Below, in pieces: positions 32,929 to 40,806 of a stretch of 64,000 bases of DNA; the first letter of the stretch is position 1, and the number at the start of each line of letters is the position of its first letter. The notes below the pieces were generated by a model. The model did not search any database and was not told where the DNA came from. It saw nothing but the letters and a program-made list of their open reading frames with translations. Location of the stretch: NCBI GenBank assembly GCA_002422605.1, contig DISW01000023.1, positions 310,001 to 374,000 of the forward strand. Direction: 5' to 3'. Both the position numbers and the translations under genes were made by a program. The stretch comes from Bacteriovoracaceae bacterium UBA6200 (GTDB lineage Bacteria > Bdellovibrionota > Bacteriovoracia > Bacteriovoracales > Bacteriovoracaceae).

Positions 32929-33430
32929 TAAAAGTGAGAGAAATAAAAAAAGACGTCTTCGGTTAGTGGATAAGTTTGAAAATGATGATTATTCCCGTAT
33001 CGCAGGCCCGGATTATTCAGAGAGACCATTTGAACTTGGGGAGATTGATACCACCAAGGAAAGCGATACATCTTCCGCGCCAAATCCTTCAGGCATTAGT
33101 GGAGGACCTTTATACTTAGAAAGAAACTTCCGGGGCATTGGTCCTAAGAATTATCAGCGGAGCGATGAACGGATTTTTGAAGAAGTGTGTGAAACGCTCA
33201 TGGGTCATCCATTTATCGATGGTTCTAATATTGCTGTCAGAGTGGAGAGTGGAGTCGTTTACTTAACCGGAGCTGTTGATTCCCGGGAAATGAAGCGGCT
33301 TGCAGAAGATGTTGTAGATGATCTTGCTGGTGTGAAGGATATTCGAAATGAATTGGTCATATTCACAAAATCTCAAACACCATCTCGAGGACCAGATGGT
33401 GTTACAAAAAAAGATCTAGGTATCACCTGA
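32918..33430 (+). CDS. BON-domain protein 2 of tandem array
   Basis: 170 residues. N-terminal charged region (KKRRLRLVDK), then GIGPKNYQRSDERIFEEVCE and the BON domain (VRVESGVVYLTGAV, KRLAEDVVDDLAGVKDIRNE, split by convention). A conserved Cys sits in the helix (EEVCETL) as in copies 1, 3 and 4. It overlaps copy 1 by 11 bases with its own GGAG site, so translation is coupled. Confidence 0.85.
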   Translation: MDIDKSERNKKRRLRLVDKFENDDYSRIAGPDYSERPFELGEIDTTKESDTSSAPNPSGISGGPLYLERNFRGIGPKNYQRSDERIFEEVCETLMGHPFIDGSNIAVRVESGVVYLTGAVDSREMKRLAEDVVDDLAGVKDIRNELVIFTKSQTPSRGPDGVTKKDLGIT

Positions 33431-33439
33431 GGAGGATAC

Positions 33440-34000
33440 ATGAGAAGAAGATTAAATGAACGAGATGTTGAATTCATACAAGATAGACCAGTGGAGCGTG
33501 GTGTGAGTAAAAGAACGATCAATACTTTAGGAGGAATGACTTCAGAGAACCGGGGTCGAAGAAGTGCTGAAGATGAAGACACTGGACGCTGGGATGAAAG
33601 TCCTTTTGAAAATGGTAAACTTTACAATTGGAACCATCGAAAGGGATGGGATGAATTTTATGATCGCTCCTATGATCGTGGTGACAGACGTCATGGAGGC
33701 GGACAGTTGTTTCACGATAAAGGCAATATAGGAAAAGGACCCAAAGGTTATCGCCGGCCGGATAGTTCAATTTATGAAGATGTGTGCCTAACTTTGGAAA
33801 GCAGCGCCAACGTAGATGCCAGTGATATCGAGGTTTCAGTAAAAGAAGGACTCGTGTACCTTAAAGGGACAGTGAAAAACCGTGATGAGAAAAAACTGGT
33901 AGAACTGGAAATTGAAAATATATCAGGAGTGAAAGGTGTTCATAATCAACTCTCACTTCGCAGGTCTGAACAAGGAAGTGCTTATGGGAAGGTCCAATAA
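33440..34000 (+). CDS. BON-domain protein 3 of tandem array
   Basis: 186 residues. The longest N-terminal region is Arg/Gly/Tyr-rich (DRSYDRGDRRHGGG), then GKGPKGYRRPDSSIYEDVCL and a BON domain (DASDIEVSVKEGLVYLKGTV, GVKGVHNQLSL). GGAGG four bases before the ATG, nine bases after copy 2. Confidence 0.85.
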   Translation: MRRRLNERDVEFIQDRPVERGVSKRTINTLGGMTSENRGRRSAEDEDTGRWDESPFENGKLYNWNHRKGWDEFYDRSYDRGDRRHGGGQLFHDKGNIGKGPKGYRRPDSSIYEDVCLTLESSANVDASDIEVSVKEGLVYLKGTVKNRDEKKLVELEIENISGVKGVHNQLSLRRSEQGSAYGKVQ

Positions 34001-34505
34001 TTATTCAAATGATAAAGACTCATTGGAAAATATTAATCCCGATGATAAATATTCTATAACTGGTGAGTCTGAGTATTCCCGGGACAGAACTGTCCCAATT
34101 GATAATGATGAAGTCTTATCGGAACGTCATTATAGTTTTGATAATCCGCTTGTGGGTGGAAGAGAAAAGCTAAAATCAAATAAAACGAAAGCTGACGCTG
34201 GATACCGGGGACTGGGTCCCAGAAACTACCGACGATCTGATGATCTGATTAAAGAAGATGTCTGCGAAGCCCTTTATCGAAGCACTGTGGTAGATGCTTC
34301 CGAAATAGAAGTGAAAGTTGAAGATGGAATTGTCCAACTCGTTGGGTTTGTCGAGTCTCGTGAACAAAAGAAACTGGCCGAAGAATACGCCGAGAATCTT
34401 GCCGGAGTGGAAGATGTTTATAATGATCTTCGTATCCAGGAAAAAGGAAGGGATGTCCCGCTAGGTAAACGGGGACTAATGAATAACATCACCGGTATGA
34501 ATTAG
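33984..34505 (+). CDS. BON-domain protein 4 of tandem array
   Basis: 173 residues. Polar N-terminal half, then GLGPRNYRRSDDLIKEDVCE and the BON domain (DASEIEVKVEDGIVQLVGFV, KKLAEEYAENLAGVEDVYND). AAGGAAG before the ATG at 33984 is preferred over the in-frame ATG at 33936, giving a 17-base overlap with copy 3. Last gene of the array; no hairpin terminator is obvious after it. Confidence 0.84.
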   Translation: MGRSNNYSNDKDSLENINPDDKYSITGESEYSRDRTVPIDNDEVLSERHYSFDNPLVGGREKLKSNKTKADAGYRGLGPRNYRRSDDLIKEDVCEALYRSTVVDASEIEVKVEDGIVQLVGFVESREQKKLAEEYAENLAGVEDVYNDLRIQEKGRDVPLGKRGLMNNITGMN

Positions 34506-34508
34506 TTT

Positions 34509-34742
34509 TTACTCCTGGTAATCTTCCTGATTCATATCCTCACTGGCAAGACTCCAGTCACGCTCTTCGCCAGACTGAAATTGCATATCTTCCTGTGCTT
34601 CAGGTGCAGCTTCGGGGTAGGTCATCCCATCTTCATAAGTAAAACCTTCACCAGTATTTTCTTCAATCGTAAATTCTTCTTGAGCTTGAACTAATAAAGA
34701 AATACCGAGAATGAGCAGAAAAAATGTTAGATAAATTTTCAT
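34509..34742 (-). CDS. Small acidic secreted protein
   Basis: 77 residues: signal peptide MKIYLTFFLLILGISLLVQAQ, then a strongly acidic, Gln/Glu-rich tail without cysteines. AAAAGGAG before the ATG. It converges with the BON array. Same style as the 13799, 36989, 37866, 38553 and 44040 proteins. Confidence 0.65.
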   Translation of the reverse strand: MKIYLTFFLLILGISLLVQAQEEFTIEENTGEGFTYEDGMTYPEAAPEAQEDMQFQSGEERDWSLASEDMNQEDYQE

Positions 34743-34893
34743 ACGACTCCTTTTCGCAAAATCAAATACTCATTTCTATTCAAAAAATCATTACGTTTGT
34801 TGTTAAGTCAATTTGCCACATGGGCCGCTGAAATTTACCCCATTAGATCAGGAACTTTTATGTTCTGTGTAAAGCATTCAATGGTTTAGCATC

Positions 34894-34909
34894 TGGCCCG
34901 GCCTTTGCT
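34894..34909 (+). promoter_or_regulatory. Sigma-54 promoter of the 34950 lipoprotein
   Basis: TGGCCCGGCCTTTGCT matches TGGCACG-N4-TTGCW at all but one fixed position, with exact GG-N10-GC spacing. It lies 40 bases before the ATG, leaving a 5' leader of about 30 bases. Confidence 0.65.
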
Positions 34910-34949
34910 CTCAAGGGATTCGTCTAAAGAGTTAACGTAGGGAGTATCC

Positions 34950-35684
34950 ATGTTTGCATCATTTAAAGAATTCTTTTCTATCGCTCTTCCTCTGAGCGGT
35001 CTTATTTTATTCACTGCGTGCGGTAAAGCCGCAAATGACAAGTCACCCCGAATGATGGTTAGCACTGATCCTCAAACAGGGGAGGTCGATCAGACAACGA
35101 TGGAGCAACAACCTGATGAAGGTATTTATAAAGCAGTGTTTAAACCTTTGAACTCAGCATTATCCGGTGAGACCACGGGTACAATAGAAGTAAGGATTGA
35201 AGGAGATGACTTCTTTGTAGAAAGCCGTGTTGCAGGTTCTCCAATCGCTGTTAAACATTTGCAGAATATTTTTTCAGCTTCAAAATGTCCTGATGAAACC
35301 TCTGATATCAATCAGGATGGCATTATTGATATCCAGGAAGCCATTTCTCATACTGGTAAAATACTCCTCCCTCTGGATTCTGACTTATCTGAGCAGCTCG
35401 ATGGTATCGAGTATGGTCCGATTTCAAATAATGCCGGTAATTTTGTTTATCGAAGAAGCACAACTTTAAGCCGCGTGCTTGCAGGACTTCGTTCAGTTGA
35501 TCCTGATCCTCGCGACTCTATTATTAAGCTGAATCCTCATGAGGAGCTTAATCTTTCAGGCCGTGTGGTAATGGTTCATGGAATTAAGCATACGACTCCA
35601 CTTGCGACAGAAATTGCAGGTTATGGTCCTTTCACTGCAGAGCAATCTCTTCCTATTGCTTGTGGTATCTTAGTGAGGCAATAA
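34950..35684 (+). CDS. EF-hand-loop lipoprotein (orphan copy, plus strand)
   Basis: 244 residues; lipobox LILFTAC. Shared domain: FKPLNSALSG, IAVKHLQNIFSASKCP (the usual glycine before Cys is missing), EF-hand loop DINQDGIIDIQE, KILLPLDSD, TTLSRVLAGL, ATEIAGYG and LPIACGI. No acidic tail. GGGAG before the ATG. It has its own sigma-54-like promoter, unlike its paralogues, and no deamidase gene beside it. Confidence 0.84.
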   Translation: MFASFKEFFSIALPLSGLILFTACGKAANDKSPRMMVSTDPQTGEVDQTTMEQQPDEGIYKAVFKPLNSALSGETTGTIEVRIEGDDFFVESRVAGSPIAVKHLQNIFSASKCPDETSDINQDGIIDIQEAISHTGKILLPLDSDLSEQLDGIEYGPISNNAGNFVYRRSTTLSRVLAGLRSVDPDPRDSIIKLNPHEELNLSGRVVMVHGIKHTTPLATEIAGYGPFTAEQSLPIACGILVRQ

Positions 35685-35731
35685 AAACATTGCTGTCTCC
35701 ATGAATTACGCTCATTAATCATTGGAGGATT

Positions 35732-36388
35732 ATGGGACAGATCTATCTTGAGGGGATGCTTTTACAGGCCAGTTTGATTTTTGCATTGGGCCCGCAAAAC
35801 CTCTTTATTTTAGAATCAGGCCTTATGAAACGTCACCATCTTGTAGTGAGCTTCATCTGCTTTTTGTGTGATTTAACTCTCATTATGTTTGGAGTAGTTG
35901 GGGCCGCAACTCTTTTTAACCAGTACCCGCAAGTTAAGATTTTTGTAGGGATCCTCGGAATTGGTTTTTTACTTCTTTATGGTTTAAATAAAATTAGATT
36001 TGAGAACAAATCATTCGCCATTACTTCGGATAAAGGAAAAAGCGGACTCCGACTGGCGATTATGAGTTCGATATCATTTAGTGTAATCAATCCTCATGCT
36101 TATCTGGATGGAATTGTCCTGATCGGTGGATACTCTTCGAAATTCCCTGATCTTACCAATCGTATGGCCTTAGGCTTAGGGGCAGCTTCCTTTTCTCTTT
36201 TATGGTTTCTTATCTTATCGGTAGGGGCCAGTGCCCTTATGCCTGTTTTTCAAAATGCCAGACGACTCAGGGTAATGATGTGTTGTGCGGGTTTTATGCT
36301 GCTATTTCTTTCGGCCAGACTAAGCATTGATGTCTATTCTTGGATTATAGAACTTTACCCGGACACTATGGCGACCTTCACCCGCTAA
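35732..36388 (+). CDS. LysE/ArgO-type amino-acid exporter
   Basis: 218 residues with about six membrane segments. The N-terminal LLQASLIFALGPQNLFILESGL and the middle FSVINPHAYLDGIVLIGG blocks are diagnostic of the LysE/ArgO branch, which exports lysine or arginine by antiport. GGAGG before the ATG. The 3' end overlaps, in another frame, the spurious 5' extension of the cyclophilin gene. Confidence 0.9.
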   Translation: MGQIYLEGMLLQASLIFALGPQNLFILESGLMKRHHLVVSFICFLCDLTLIMFGVVGAATLFNQYPQVKIFVGILGIGFLLLYGLNKIRFENKSFAITSDKGKSGLRLAIMSSISFSVINPHAYLDGIVLIGGYSSKFPDLTNRMALGLGAASFSLLWFLILSVGASALMPVFQNARRLRVMMCCAGFMLLFLSARLSIDVYSWIIELYPDTMATFTR

Positions 36389-36456
36389 TGGAAGTAAGTC
36401 TGGTAAATTCCCTCGCTTTCATTTACCATTATTTAAAATTATTCCTCGGAGTTTAT

Positions 36457-37014
36457 ATGAAGTTCCTCTTTTCATTGATGGTGATGTTTCTTTCATGTTC
36501 TGTTTTCGCGAAGAATCCTGTGGTCGTCTTTGATACCTCTATGGGCGCTTTTGAAATTGAACTGGAGGAGACCAAAGCTCCCAATACAGTTAAAAATTTC
36601 CTAAGTTATGTAGACAGTAAATTTTATGATGGGACTATTTTTCATAGAGTGATTAATAATTTTATGGTCCAGGGCGGGGGATTTGATGCCAAGATGAATG
36701 AGAAGAAAACCAATAAGCCCATTCAGAATGAGGCCAGCAATGGTTTGAAAAACTCTGTTGGCACAGTGGCGATGGCCCGCACGGGTGACCCGCACTCAGC
36801 AACCTCACAGTTTTTTATCAATGTTGCTGAAAATGATTACCTTAATTTTAAAGAAGCATCAGGAAATGGTTATGGGTATGCCGTTTTTGGAAAAGTAACT
36901 TCAGGAATGCATGTTGTTAATCGTATTAAAGCTGTGAAGACAGGAACTATTGGCCTTCATAGTAATGTTCCAATGGATACTGTGTTGATTAAAACTGCTC
37001 GTCGGAAAAAATAG
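36457..37014 (+). CDS. ppiA: Periplasmic peptidyl-prolyl cis-trans isomerase (cyclophilin)
   Basis: 185 residues. Signal peptide MKFLFSLMVMFLSCSVFA, then a complete cyclophilin fold: FHRVINNFMVQGGGF with catalytic Arg/Phe, VAMARTGDPHSATSQFFIN, and YAVFGKVTSGMHVVNRIKAV. It accelerates proline isomerisation of envelope proteins. CGGAG before the ATG at 36457; upstream codons to 36340 lie inside the exporter gene. The 3' end overlaps the convergent small secreted gene by 26 bases. Confidence 0.92.
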   Translation: MKFLFSLMVMFLSCSVFAKNPVVVFDTSMGAFEIELEETKAPNTVKNFLSYVDSKFYDGTIFHRVINNFMVQGGGFDAKMNEKKTNKPIQNEASNGLKNSVGTVAMARTGDPHSATSQFFINVAENDYLNFKEASGNGYGYAVFGKVTSGMHVVNRIKAVKTGTIGLHSNVPMDTVLIKTARRKK

Positions 37015-37258
37015 GATTTTCGTTTTCCTTCTTCTTTTGTCTTTCTTCTCTTTTAAGGTCCTCTTGGTAAATCTTCTCCTGCATTTCCTGAGGGCCGATT
37101 CTTTCTTTTTCCACTTCTTCCGGGGTCAATTGATTAAGACTTCTGGCCGTGCCAGTTATGGCATCATTGGAAGCTGGAAGCACGCTTTTGTCGCCTAAGG
37201 GAAAGGCGGACATTTGAAATCCGGACATGACCACAATCAGAATATACTTTTTCTTCAT
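36989..37258 (-). CDS. Small secreted charged protein
   Basis: 89 residues: signal peptide MKKKYILIVVMSGFQMSAF, then a Glu/Lys/Gln-rich tail (QEMQEKIYQEDLKREERQKK) likely a single helix. GGTGG precedes the ATG at 37258. No family recognised. Confidence 0.6.
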   Translation of the reverse strand: MKKKYILIVVMSGFQMSAFPLGDKSVLPASNDAITGTARSLNQLTPEEVEKERIGPQEMQEKIYQEDLKREERQKKKENENPIFSDEQF

Positions 37259-37406
37259 ATTGCCACCGCTTTTATTGAAGCGCTTCTTTTTCATATAAGT
37301 AACTAAAGAGTACCCAAAGGGCGCTTGAGTGAAATGGTTTTTACTTGGACCAGATGGAATGATTTTGGATATGTTGAGGGCCGATCGTTTTTCAAAAGGA
37401 GGAGAG

Positions 37407-37565
37407 ATGTTTTCACTAAAAAAGTATGCTGCTAAACGGGCCTTGAGAAAAAATGTGAATCATATCAAGTCGGCCGTAAAAAGAAGCTATCGGGAAATAT
37501 CCCGAGACCTTAGTAAAAGGGCTTCCAAAGTACGAATGCCGGTGAGAGTAACGATTTCACGTTAA
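37407..37565 (+). CDS. Small highly basic protein
   Basis: 52 residues, 19 of them Lys or Arg (KKYAAKRALRKNVNHIKSAV, then KRSYREISRDLSKRASKVR). AAAGGAGGAGAG immediately before the ATG gives strong translation support; the in-frame ATG at 37329 has none. The composition suggests nucleic-acid or membrane binding (inference). A terminator follows. No family recognised. Confidence 0.6.
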   Translation: MFSLKKYAAKRALRKNVNHIKSAVKRSYREISRDLSKRASKVRMPVRVTISR

Positions 37566-37579
37566 AGTAATGAACTTGG

Positions 37580-37606
37580 TTGGGTCTTAGGACCCAATCA
37601 ATCTTT
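37580..37606 (+). terminator. Rho-independent terminator
   Basis: TTGGGTC-TTAG-GACCCAA stem followed by TCAATCTTT after the basic small protein. Confidence 0.65.
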
Positions 37607-37669
37607 GGAATTATTATTGAACCGCTTCCTTTTTTAGTGTACAAGAAAACTACTATTTAAAGGAAACCG

Positions 37670-37879
37670 ATGAAAGAATTTAATCTCTCTGGATCAGAAT
37701 TTATCCCTCTTTGTGACCTCATGAAAATTACAGGCCTTACCGGTTCAGGAGCTGACGCCAAGCACGTGATTGCTGAGGGGCAGGTAAAAGTAAATGGGGA
37801 AGTAGAGCTTCGTAAACGATGTAAGATAAGATCCGGTCAAATCGTAGAATTCAAGGGAACCCAGGTTAAAGTTCTGTAG
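37670..37879 (+). CDS. S4-domain RNA-binding protein, YbcJ-like
   Basis: 69 residues. FIPLCDLMKITGLTGSGADAKHVI followed by EGQVKVNGEVELRKRCKI (given in parts) is the single S4 domain of the YbcJ/RlbA family, a small RNA-binding protein often found alone. AAAGG before the ATG. The stop overlaps the convergent gene by 14 bases. Confidence 0.88.
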   Translation: MKEFNLSGSEFIPLCDLMKITGLTGSGADAKHVIAEGQVKVNGEVELRKRCKIRSGQIVEFKGTQVKVL

Positions 37880-38183
37880 AGTCTTGCTCTCTTGTTTTAT
37901 TGGTCGTTTCGCTATTGCCTGTATCCCAATAGGTGTCCTCAGTTAAGTCATCCAACCACTGGCCTTTTTCTTCCTGGCGTTCTTGTGATTCATTTTGCGG
38001 ATGGATTTGTCCAAAGCTACCTGGAAAACTTGAATTTCGAGGGTTCTCTCTCATCTTCTGGCGGGTTCTCTCGGTTCTCTCACTAACTTGTTCCTCTTCC
38101 TGGATTCGGATGTCGCCGCCATTGGCCAGTGCTGCAGATGAAATAAGGATCCCTATTATAGGAAATGGATATAGTTTCTTCAT
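37866..38183 (-). CDS. Small secreted charged protein
   Basis: 105 residues: signal peptide MKKLYPFPIIGILISSAALA, then a Glu/Arg/Gln/Asn-rich tail with QWLDDLTEDTYWDTG. AAGGAGG before the ATG. No cysteines, no family recognised. Confidence 0.63.
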   Translation of the reverse strand: MKKLYPFPIIGILISSAALANGGDIRIQEEEQVSERTERTRQKMRENPRNSSFPGSFGQIHPQNESQERQEEKGQWLDDLTEDTYWDTGNSETTNKTREQDSTEL

Positions 38184-38315
38184 AAAACCTCCTTATCCGT
38201 AATCATTTTGTCACGCCTCGTTCACAAACTGCATTAAGTTTGGCCGAATTTTGATTCCCTTAATTTACGAGTGCTCATGGTAAGGACTAGAACATGGGCA
38301 ACTAGGGAGATCACT

Positions 38316-38522
38316 ATGAATAACGATATCAAGCTACGTCATCAGGATCTAAGAATTGATGTGAAAGAGAGTTGGGAGCTTAACTATTGGTGTGGTGAAT
38401 TGAATGTCAGAGCGGAGGAGTTAAAGGAAATTATTAAAATAGTAGGACCTTCTGTCCCAGATGTTAGATTATATATTGCAAAAAAATTTCTGATAACCTG
38501 GCCTGGACCCAAAACTTATTAA
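38316..38522 (+). CDS. DUF3606-family small protein
   Basis: 68 residues. RIDVKESWELNYWCGELNVR and EELKEIIKIVGPSVPDVRLY fit the DUF3606 pattern (E-x-x-Y-W, then L-x-x-x-V-x-x-V-G). GGGAG before the ATG at 38316. Function unknown; the family is common near stress genes. Confidence 0.75.
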   Translation: MNNDIKLRHQDLRIDVKESWELNYWCGELNVRAEELKEIIKIVGPSVPDVRLYIAKKFLITWPGPKTY

Positions 38523-38525
38523 TAG

Positions 38526-38554
38526 TCCGGGGATTGCTCCCCGGATTTCTTTTT
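38526..38554 (+). terminator. Rho-independent terminator after the DUF3606 gene
   Basis: TCCGGGG/CCCCGGA stem with ATTGCT loop followed by TTTCTTTTT. Confidence 0.85.
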
Positions 38555-38912
38555 ACTGATCGTCAGAGGCATCAGAACCGGTATTGATTGCTTTTCTTTC
38601 CCGATTAGTTCTTGTGCGATCTCTGTAATCAATCATATCTTCTTCGACTTCACTTCCTTCACTGTAGTAATTATCTTCCATTCTTTCTTGTTCCATATTT
38701 TCTTGTTCCATATCATTGAAGTAATCTTCTTCCTGAGCTTCGATCATTTCATCATCACGGCTAAGTTCAGAATTCATTTCTAAATCAGTCCCCATAATTG
38801 GGGCCGCTTCCCTTGTTTCGTCAACACTGGAGGAAGTCTTAGTGGTTGTTGTGCCTGCTACTAACGGAAGAGCGATCAAACCAGATAGAGTCAAAAATAA
38901 TAACTTTTTCAT
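38553..38912 (-). CDS. Small acidic secreted protein
   Basis: 119 residues: signal peptide MKKLLFLTLSGLIALPLVAG, then a Thr/Ser region and an acidic Met/Glu/Asn-rich repeat (DMEQENMEQERMEDN). GGAGG before the ATG at 38912. It ends 17 bases... before the next minus-strand CBS gene's stop lies upstream of it, so the two may share a transcript. No family recognised. Confidence 0.63.
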   Translation of the reverse strand: MKKLLFLTLSGLIALPLVAGTTTTKTSSSVDETREAAPIMGTDLEMNSELSRDDEMIEAQEEDYFNDMEQENMEQERMEDNYYSEGSEVEEDMIDYRDRTRTNRERKAINTGSDASDDQ

Positions 38913-38929
38913 AAAATCCTCCATGAATA

Positions 38930-39340
38930 TTATCTTTTTATTTCAGCGATCGTTTCGACTGAATTAACTTTGTCTTCAGAGAATCTGGTTATATCCTGCA
39001 GAGATAGCATACCTACAGGTGTTTCTTTTTCATCTACAACCAAAAGACGTGAGATCTGCTTATCACGCATAATTTTGGTGGCCAACGTGAGCTCTTCTTT
39101 TTCCTGGATAGAAACAATATCTGAGGTCATGGCCAGTGAAATGGGCTCATCTGGATTTCGTCCATTGGCCACACAGGAGATAACGATATCCCGGTCAGTT
39201 ACAAAACCAACTGGTCTCGCATTTTTGAATACCGGAACTGCACCAATATCTTCTCTTTTCATGAGAGCAGCTACTTTTTTTATCGTGTCGGAAATTTGTA
39301 CTGTACTGACACCTTTATGCATCACTTCTGAAACTTGCAT
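38930..39340 (-). CDS. CBS-domain pair protein A
   Basis: 136 residues made of two CBS motifs: MHKGVSTVQISDTIKKVAAL with GAVPVFKNARPVGFVTDRDI, and MTSDIVSIQEKEELTLATKI with ISRLLVVDEKETPVGMLSLQ. Such stand-alone Bateman modules sense adenine nucleotides or bind partner enzymes in the cytosol. AAGGAGG before the ATG. A paralogue lies at 41159. A 7-3-7 palindrome sits in its upstream region. Confidence 0.9.
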   Translation of the reverse strand: MQVSEVMHKGVSTVQISDTIKKVAALMKREDIGAVPVFKNARPVGFVTDRDIVISCVANGRNPDEPISLAMTSDIVSIQEKEELTLATKIMRDKQISRLLVVDEKETPVGMLSLQDITRFSEDKVNSVETIAEIKR

Positions 39341-39387
39341 CGCAACCTCCTTGTTTACAAGGGGATTTTGTCACTCATAAGAGAAGG

Positions 39388-39404
39388 GAGAAATATAATT
39401 TCTC
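39388..39404. promoter_or_regulatory. 7-3-7 inverted repeat upstream of CBS protein A
   Basis: GAGAAAT-ATA-ATTTCTC, perfect arms, 47 bases before the CBS start and 33 bases after the stop of the 39438 gene. It includes a TTATAT box on the minus strand, so it could be an operator over the -10 region. Confidence 0.4.
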
Positions 39405-39437
39405 TAAAGATAAGGCGAAAGACTGAGTAGAACTGTT

Positions 39438-40097
39438 CTAAAGAGTGGGGGCGAGTTCTTCAATTAAATAGCCTATAGCATAGGGTACTGAATAATCTCG
39501 GTCACGTGACCAGGAAGTCTCGTGACTAAATCCTAATTTGTGCATCCATTCATGCATAAGATTGTCGGCCACTTTTAAGGGCGTATAACGATTAAAATAT
39601 TTTTTATTCATCCAGATACGCACTGTATTTGGATAAGTATAGCCGATTGTTTTAGTGGCCTGATGATAGAGTTCGAGTTCTACATCCATTGTATTATTTT
39701 TTGAGGTGTCACCAATCCGTTCGGCGCCATCAAGAATCATCTGATAGATTTCTTCATTCGTTCTTCCTGCACTGTCTACAAATTGTTTTTTACCTTTGTA
39801 AGTGAAGTTGATTAAGCGCTCTTTAAATTCTTTTGTGGCGATAACTTTTTTCAGGATATCTACTGCCTGACGAACTTTTTCTTCTTGTACGGGAGTGAAA
39901 TTTACAAAATGGATACGGGTGTCCCAGGTAGCCGCAAGATCAGGGATTTCTTGCTTTTGTGTGGAGGAAATGTCCCGTCTCTGTGCCATCAATCCGTTGT
40001 TTTTCTCTTGTTCTTTTTGAGTAGAACGAGAGGGACGGATTGATTGGCACGAGACGAGTAACATTAGACTGAGAACTAGGGAAAATCCTCCGGTCAT
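39438..40097 (-). CDS. HExxH-type zinc-protease-like lipoprotein A
   Basis: 219 residues; lipobox LMLLVSC (Cys17). MHEWMHKLGFSH supplies H182, E183, H186 and H192, an HExxHxxGFxH zinc site as in the metzincin/minigluzincin groups. The preceding FNRYTPLKVADNL and IGYTYPNTVRIWMNKKYF are shared with its neighbour. AAGG before the ATG at 40097. Catalytic function inferred, substrate unknown. Tandem paralogue at 40174. Confidence 0.78.
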   Translation of the reverse strand: MTGGFSLVLSLMLLVSCQSIRPSRSTQKEQEKNNGLMAQRRDISSTQKQEIPDLAATWDTRIHFVNFTPVQEEKVRQAVDILKKVIATKEFKERLINFTYKGKKQFVDSAGRTNEEIYQMILDGAERIGDTSKNNTMDVELELYHQATKTIGYTYPNTVRIWMNKKYFNRYTPLKVADNLMHEWMHKLGFSHETSWSRDRDYSVPYAIGYLIEELAPTL

Positions 40098-40173
40098 AAA
40101 CTTACCTTCCTTGGCATCCTTGAACTTTGCTAACATTGATTCATTAACTTCCTGTTAGAGAATCTGCTTTTAA

Positions 40174-40806
40174 TTAATATTTTTTTGCTAAATCTCTCAT
40201 GATATAACCGACCGCATAGGGAACTGAGTGAGGACGCGAACTGTTGTTCTCATAAGAATGCTTAAATCCAACTTTATGTAACCACTCATGAAAGACATTC
40301 ATCGCTACAAGGTTCGGTTGGAAATTATCCAAATATCTTCTGTTCATATAAATCGTTTTGATACTCGGCATAGTATATCCAATAACCGGATCTTTAGTGA
40401 AATAAGTTGCAAGAGATAAATCCATCGTGTTGTTTTTCCCCGGAGTTAATTTCTCTGATGCTTCCAGTATCTTTTTATAAATCTGGGCATTGGATAGACC
40501 GTTGTTATCAACATAAGTCTTCTTTCCATTGAACTTTTTATTAAGAACCTTTTTCTTGAATTCATCAGAAGCAATTACTCTTTTGATGATATCAAAGGCT
40601 TCATATACTTTCGCTTCGTGGTCAGCATTGAAATCAACAAGTTCTGCTCTGATCTCGAATGTCTGAGCTTGTACCGGTGCTACTGTTGATGAGGTCAATT
40701 CTGATTCATTTAGTTCCGACATACCGCTGCTACTTCCGCCGCCGCCGCCTTTGCCGCATGAAACTAAAAATAAAAACGTAAATAATATTGAAAAAGTCTT
40801 CGTCAT
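40174..40806 (-). CDS. HExxH-type zinc-protease-like lipoprotein B
   Basis: 210 residues; lipobox LFLVSC (Cys17), then a Gly/Ser linker. FHEWLHKVGFKH supplies H173, E174, H177 and H183. It shares with copy A the frame VDxxG-x-(T/S)-N-x-x-I-Y and NNTMD-, and the end SVPYA(I/V)GY. AAGGAAGG before the ATG. The tandem pair is the product of a local duplication. Confidence 0.78.
   Translation of the reverse strand: MTKTFSILFTFLFLVSCGKGGGGGSSSGMSELNESELTSSTVAPVQAQTFEIRAELVDFNADHEAKVYEAFDIIKRVIASDEFKKKVLNKKFNGKKTYVDNNGLSNAQIYKKILEASEKLTPGKNNTMDLSLATYFTKDPVIGYTMPSIKTIYMNRRYLDNFQPNLVAMNVFHEWLHKVGFKHSYENNSSRPHSVPYAVGYIMRDLAKKY

Noticed and set aside
36340..36456. In-frame 5' extension of the cyclophilin gene
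   Set aside because: It lies inside the exporter gene and lacks a ribosome site; the signal peptide begins at 36457.
37370..37390. GGGCCGATC and, at 38240-38250, GGCCGAA as flagellar sigma-28 -10 elements
   Set aside because: No TAAA element at the required distance upstream.
38970..39380. Plus-strand ORF of 136 codons
   Set aside because: Antisense shadow of the CBS-pair gene, whose family match is unambiguous.
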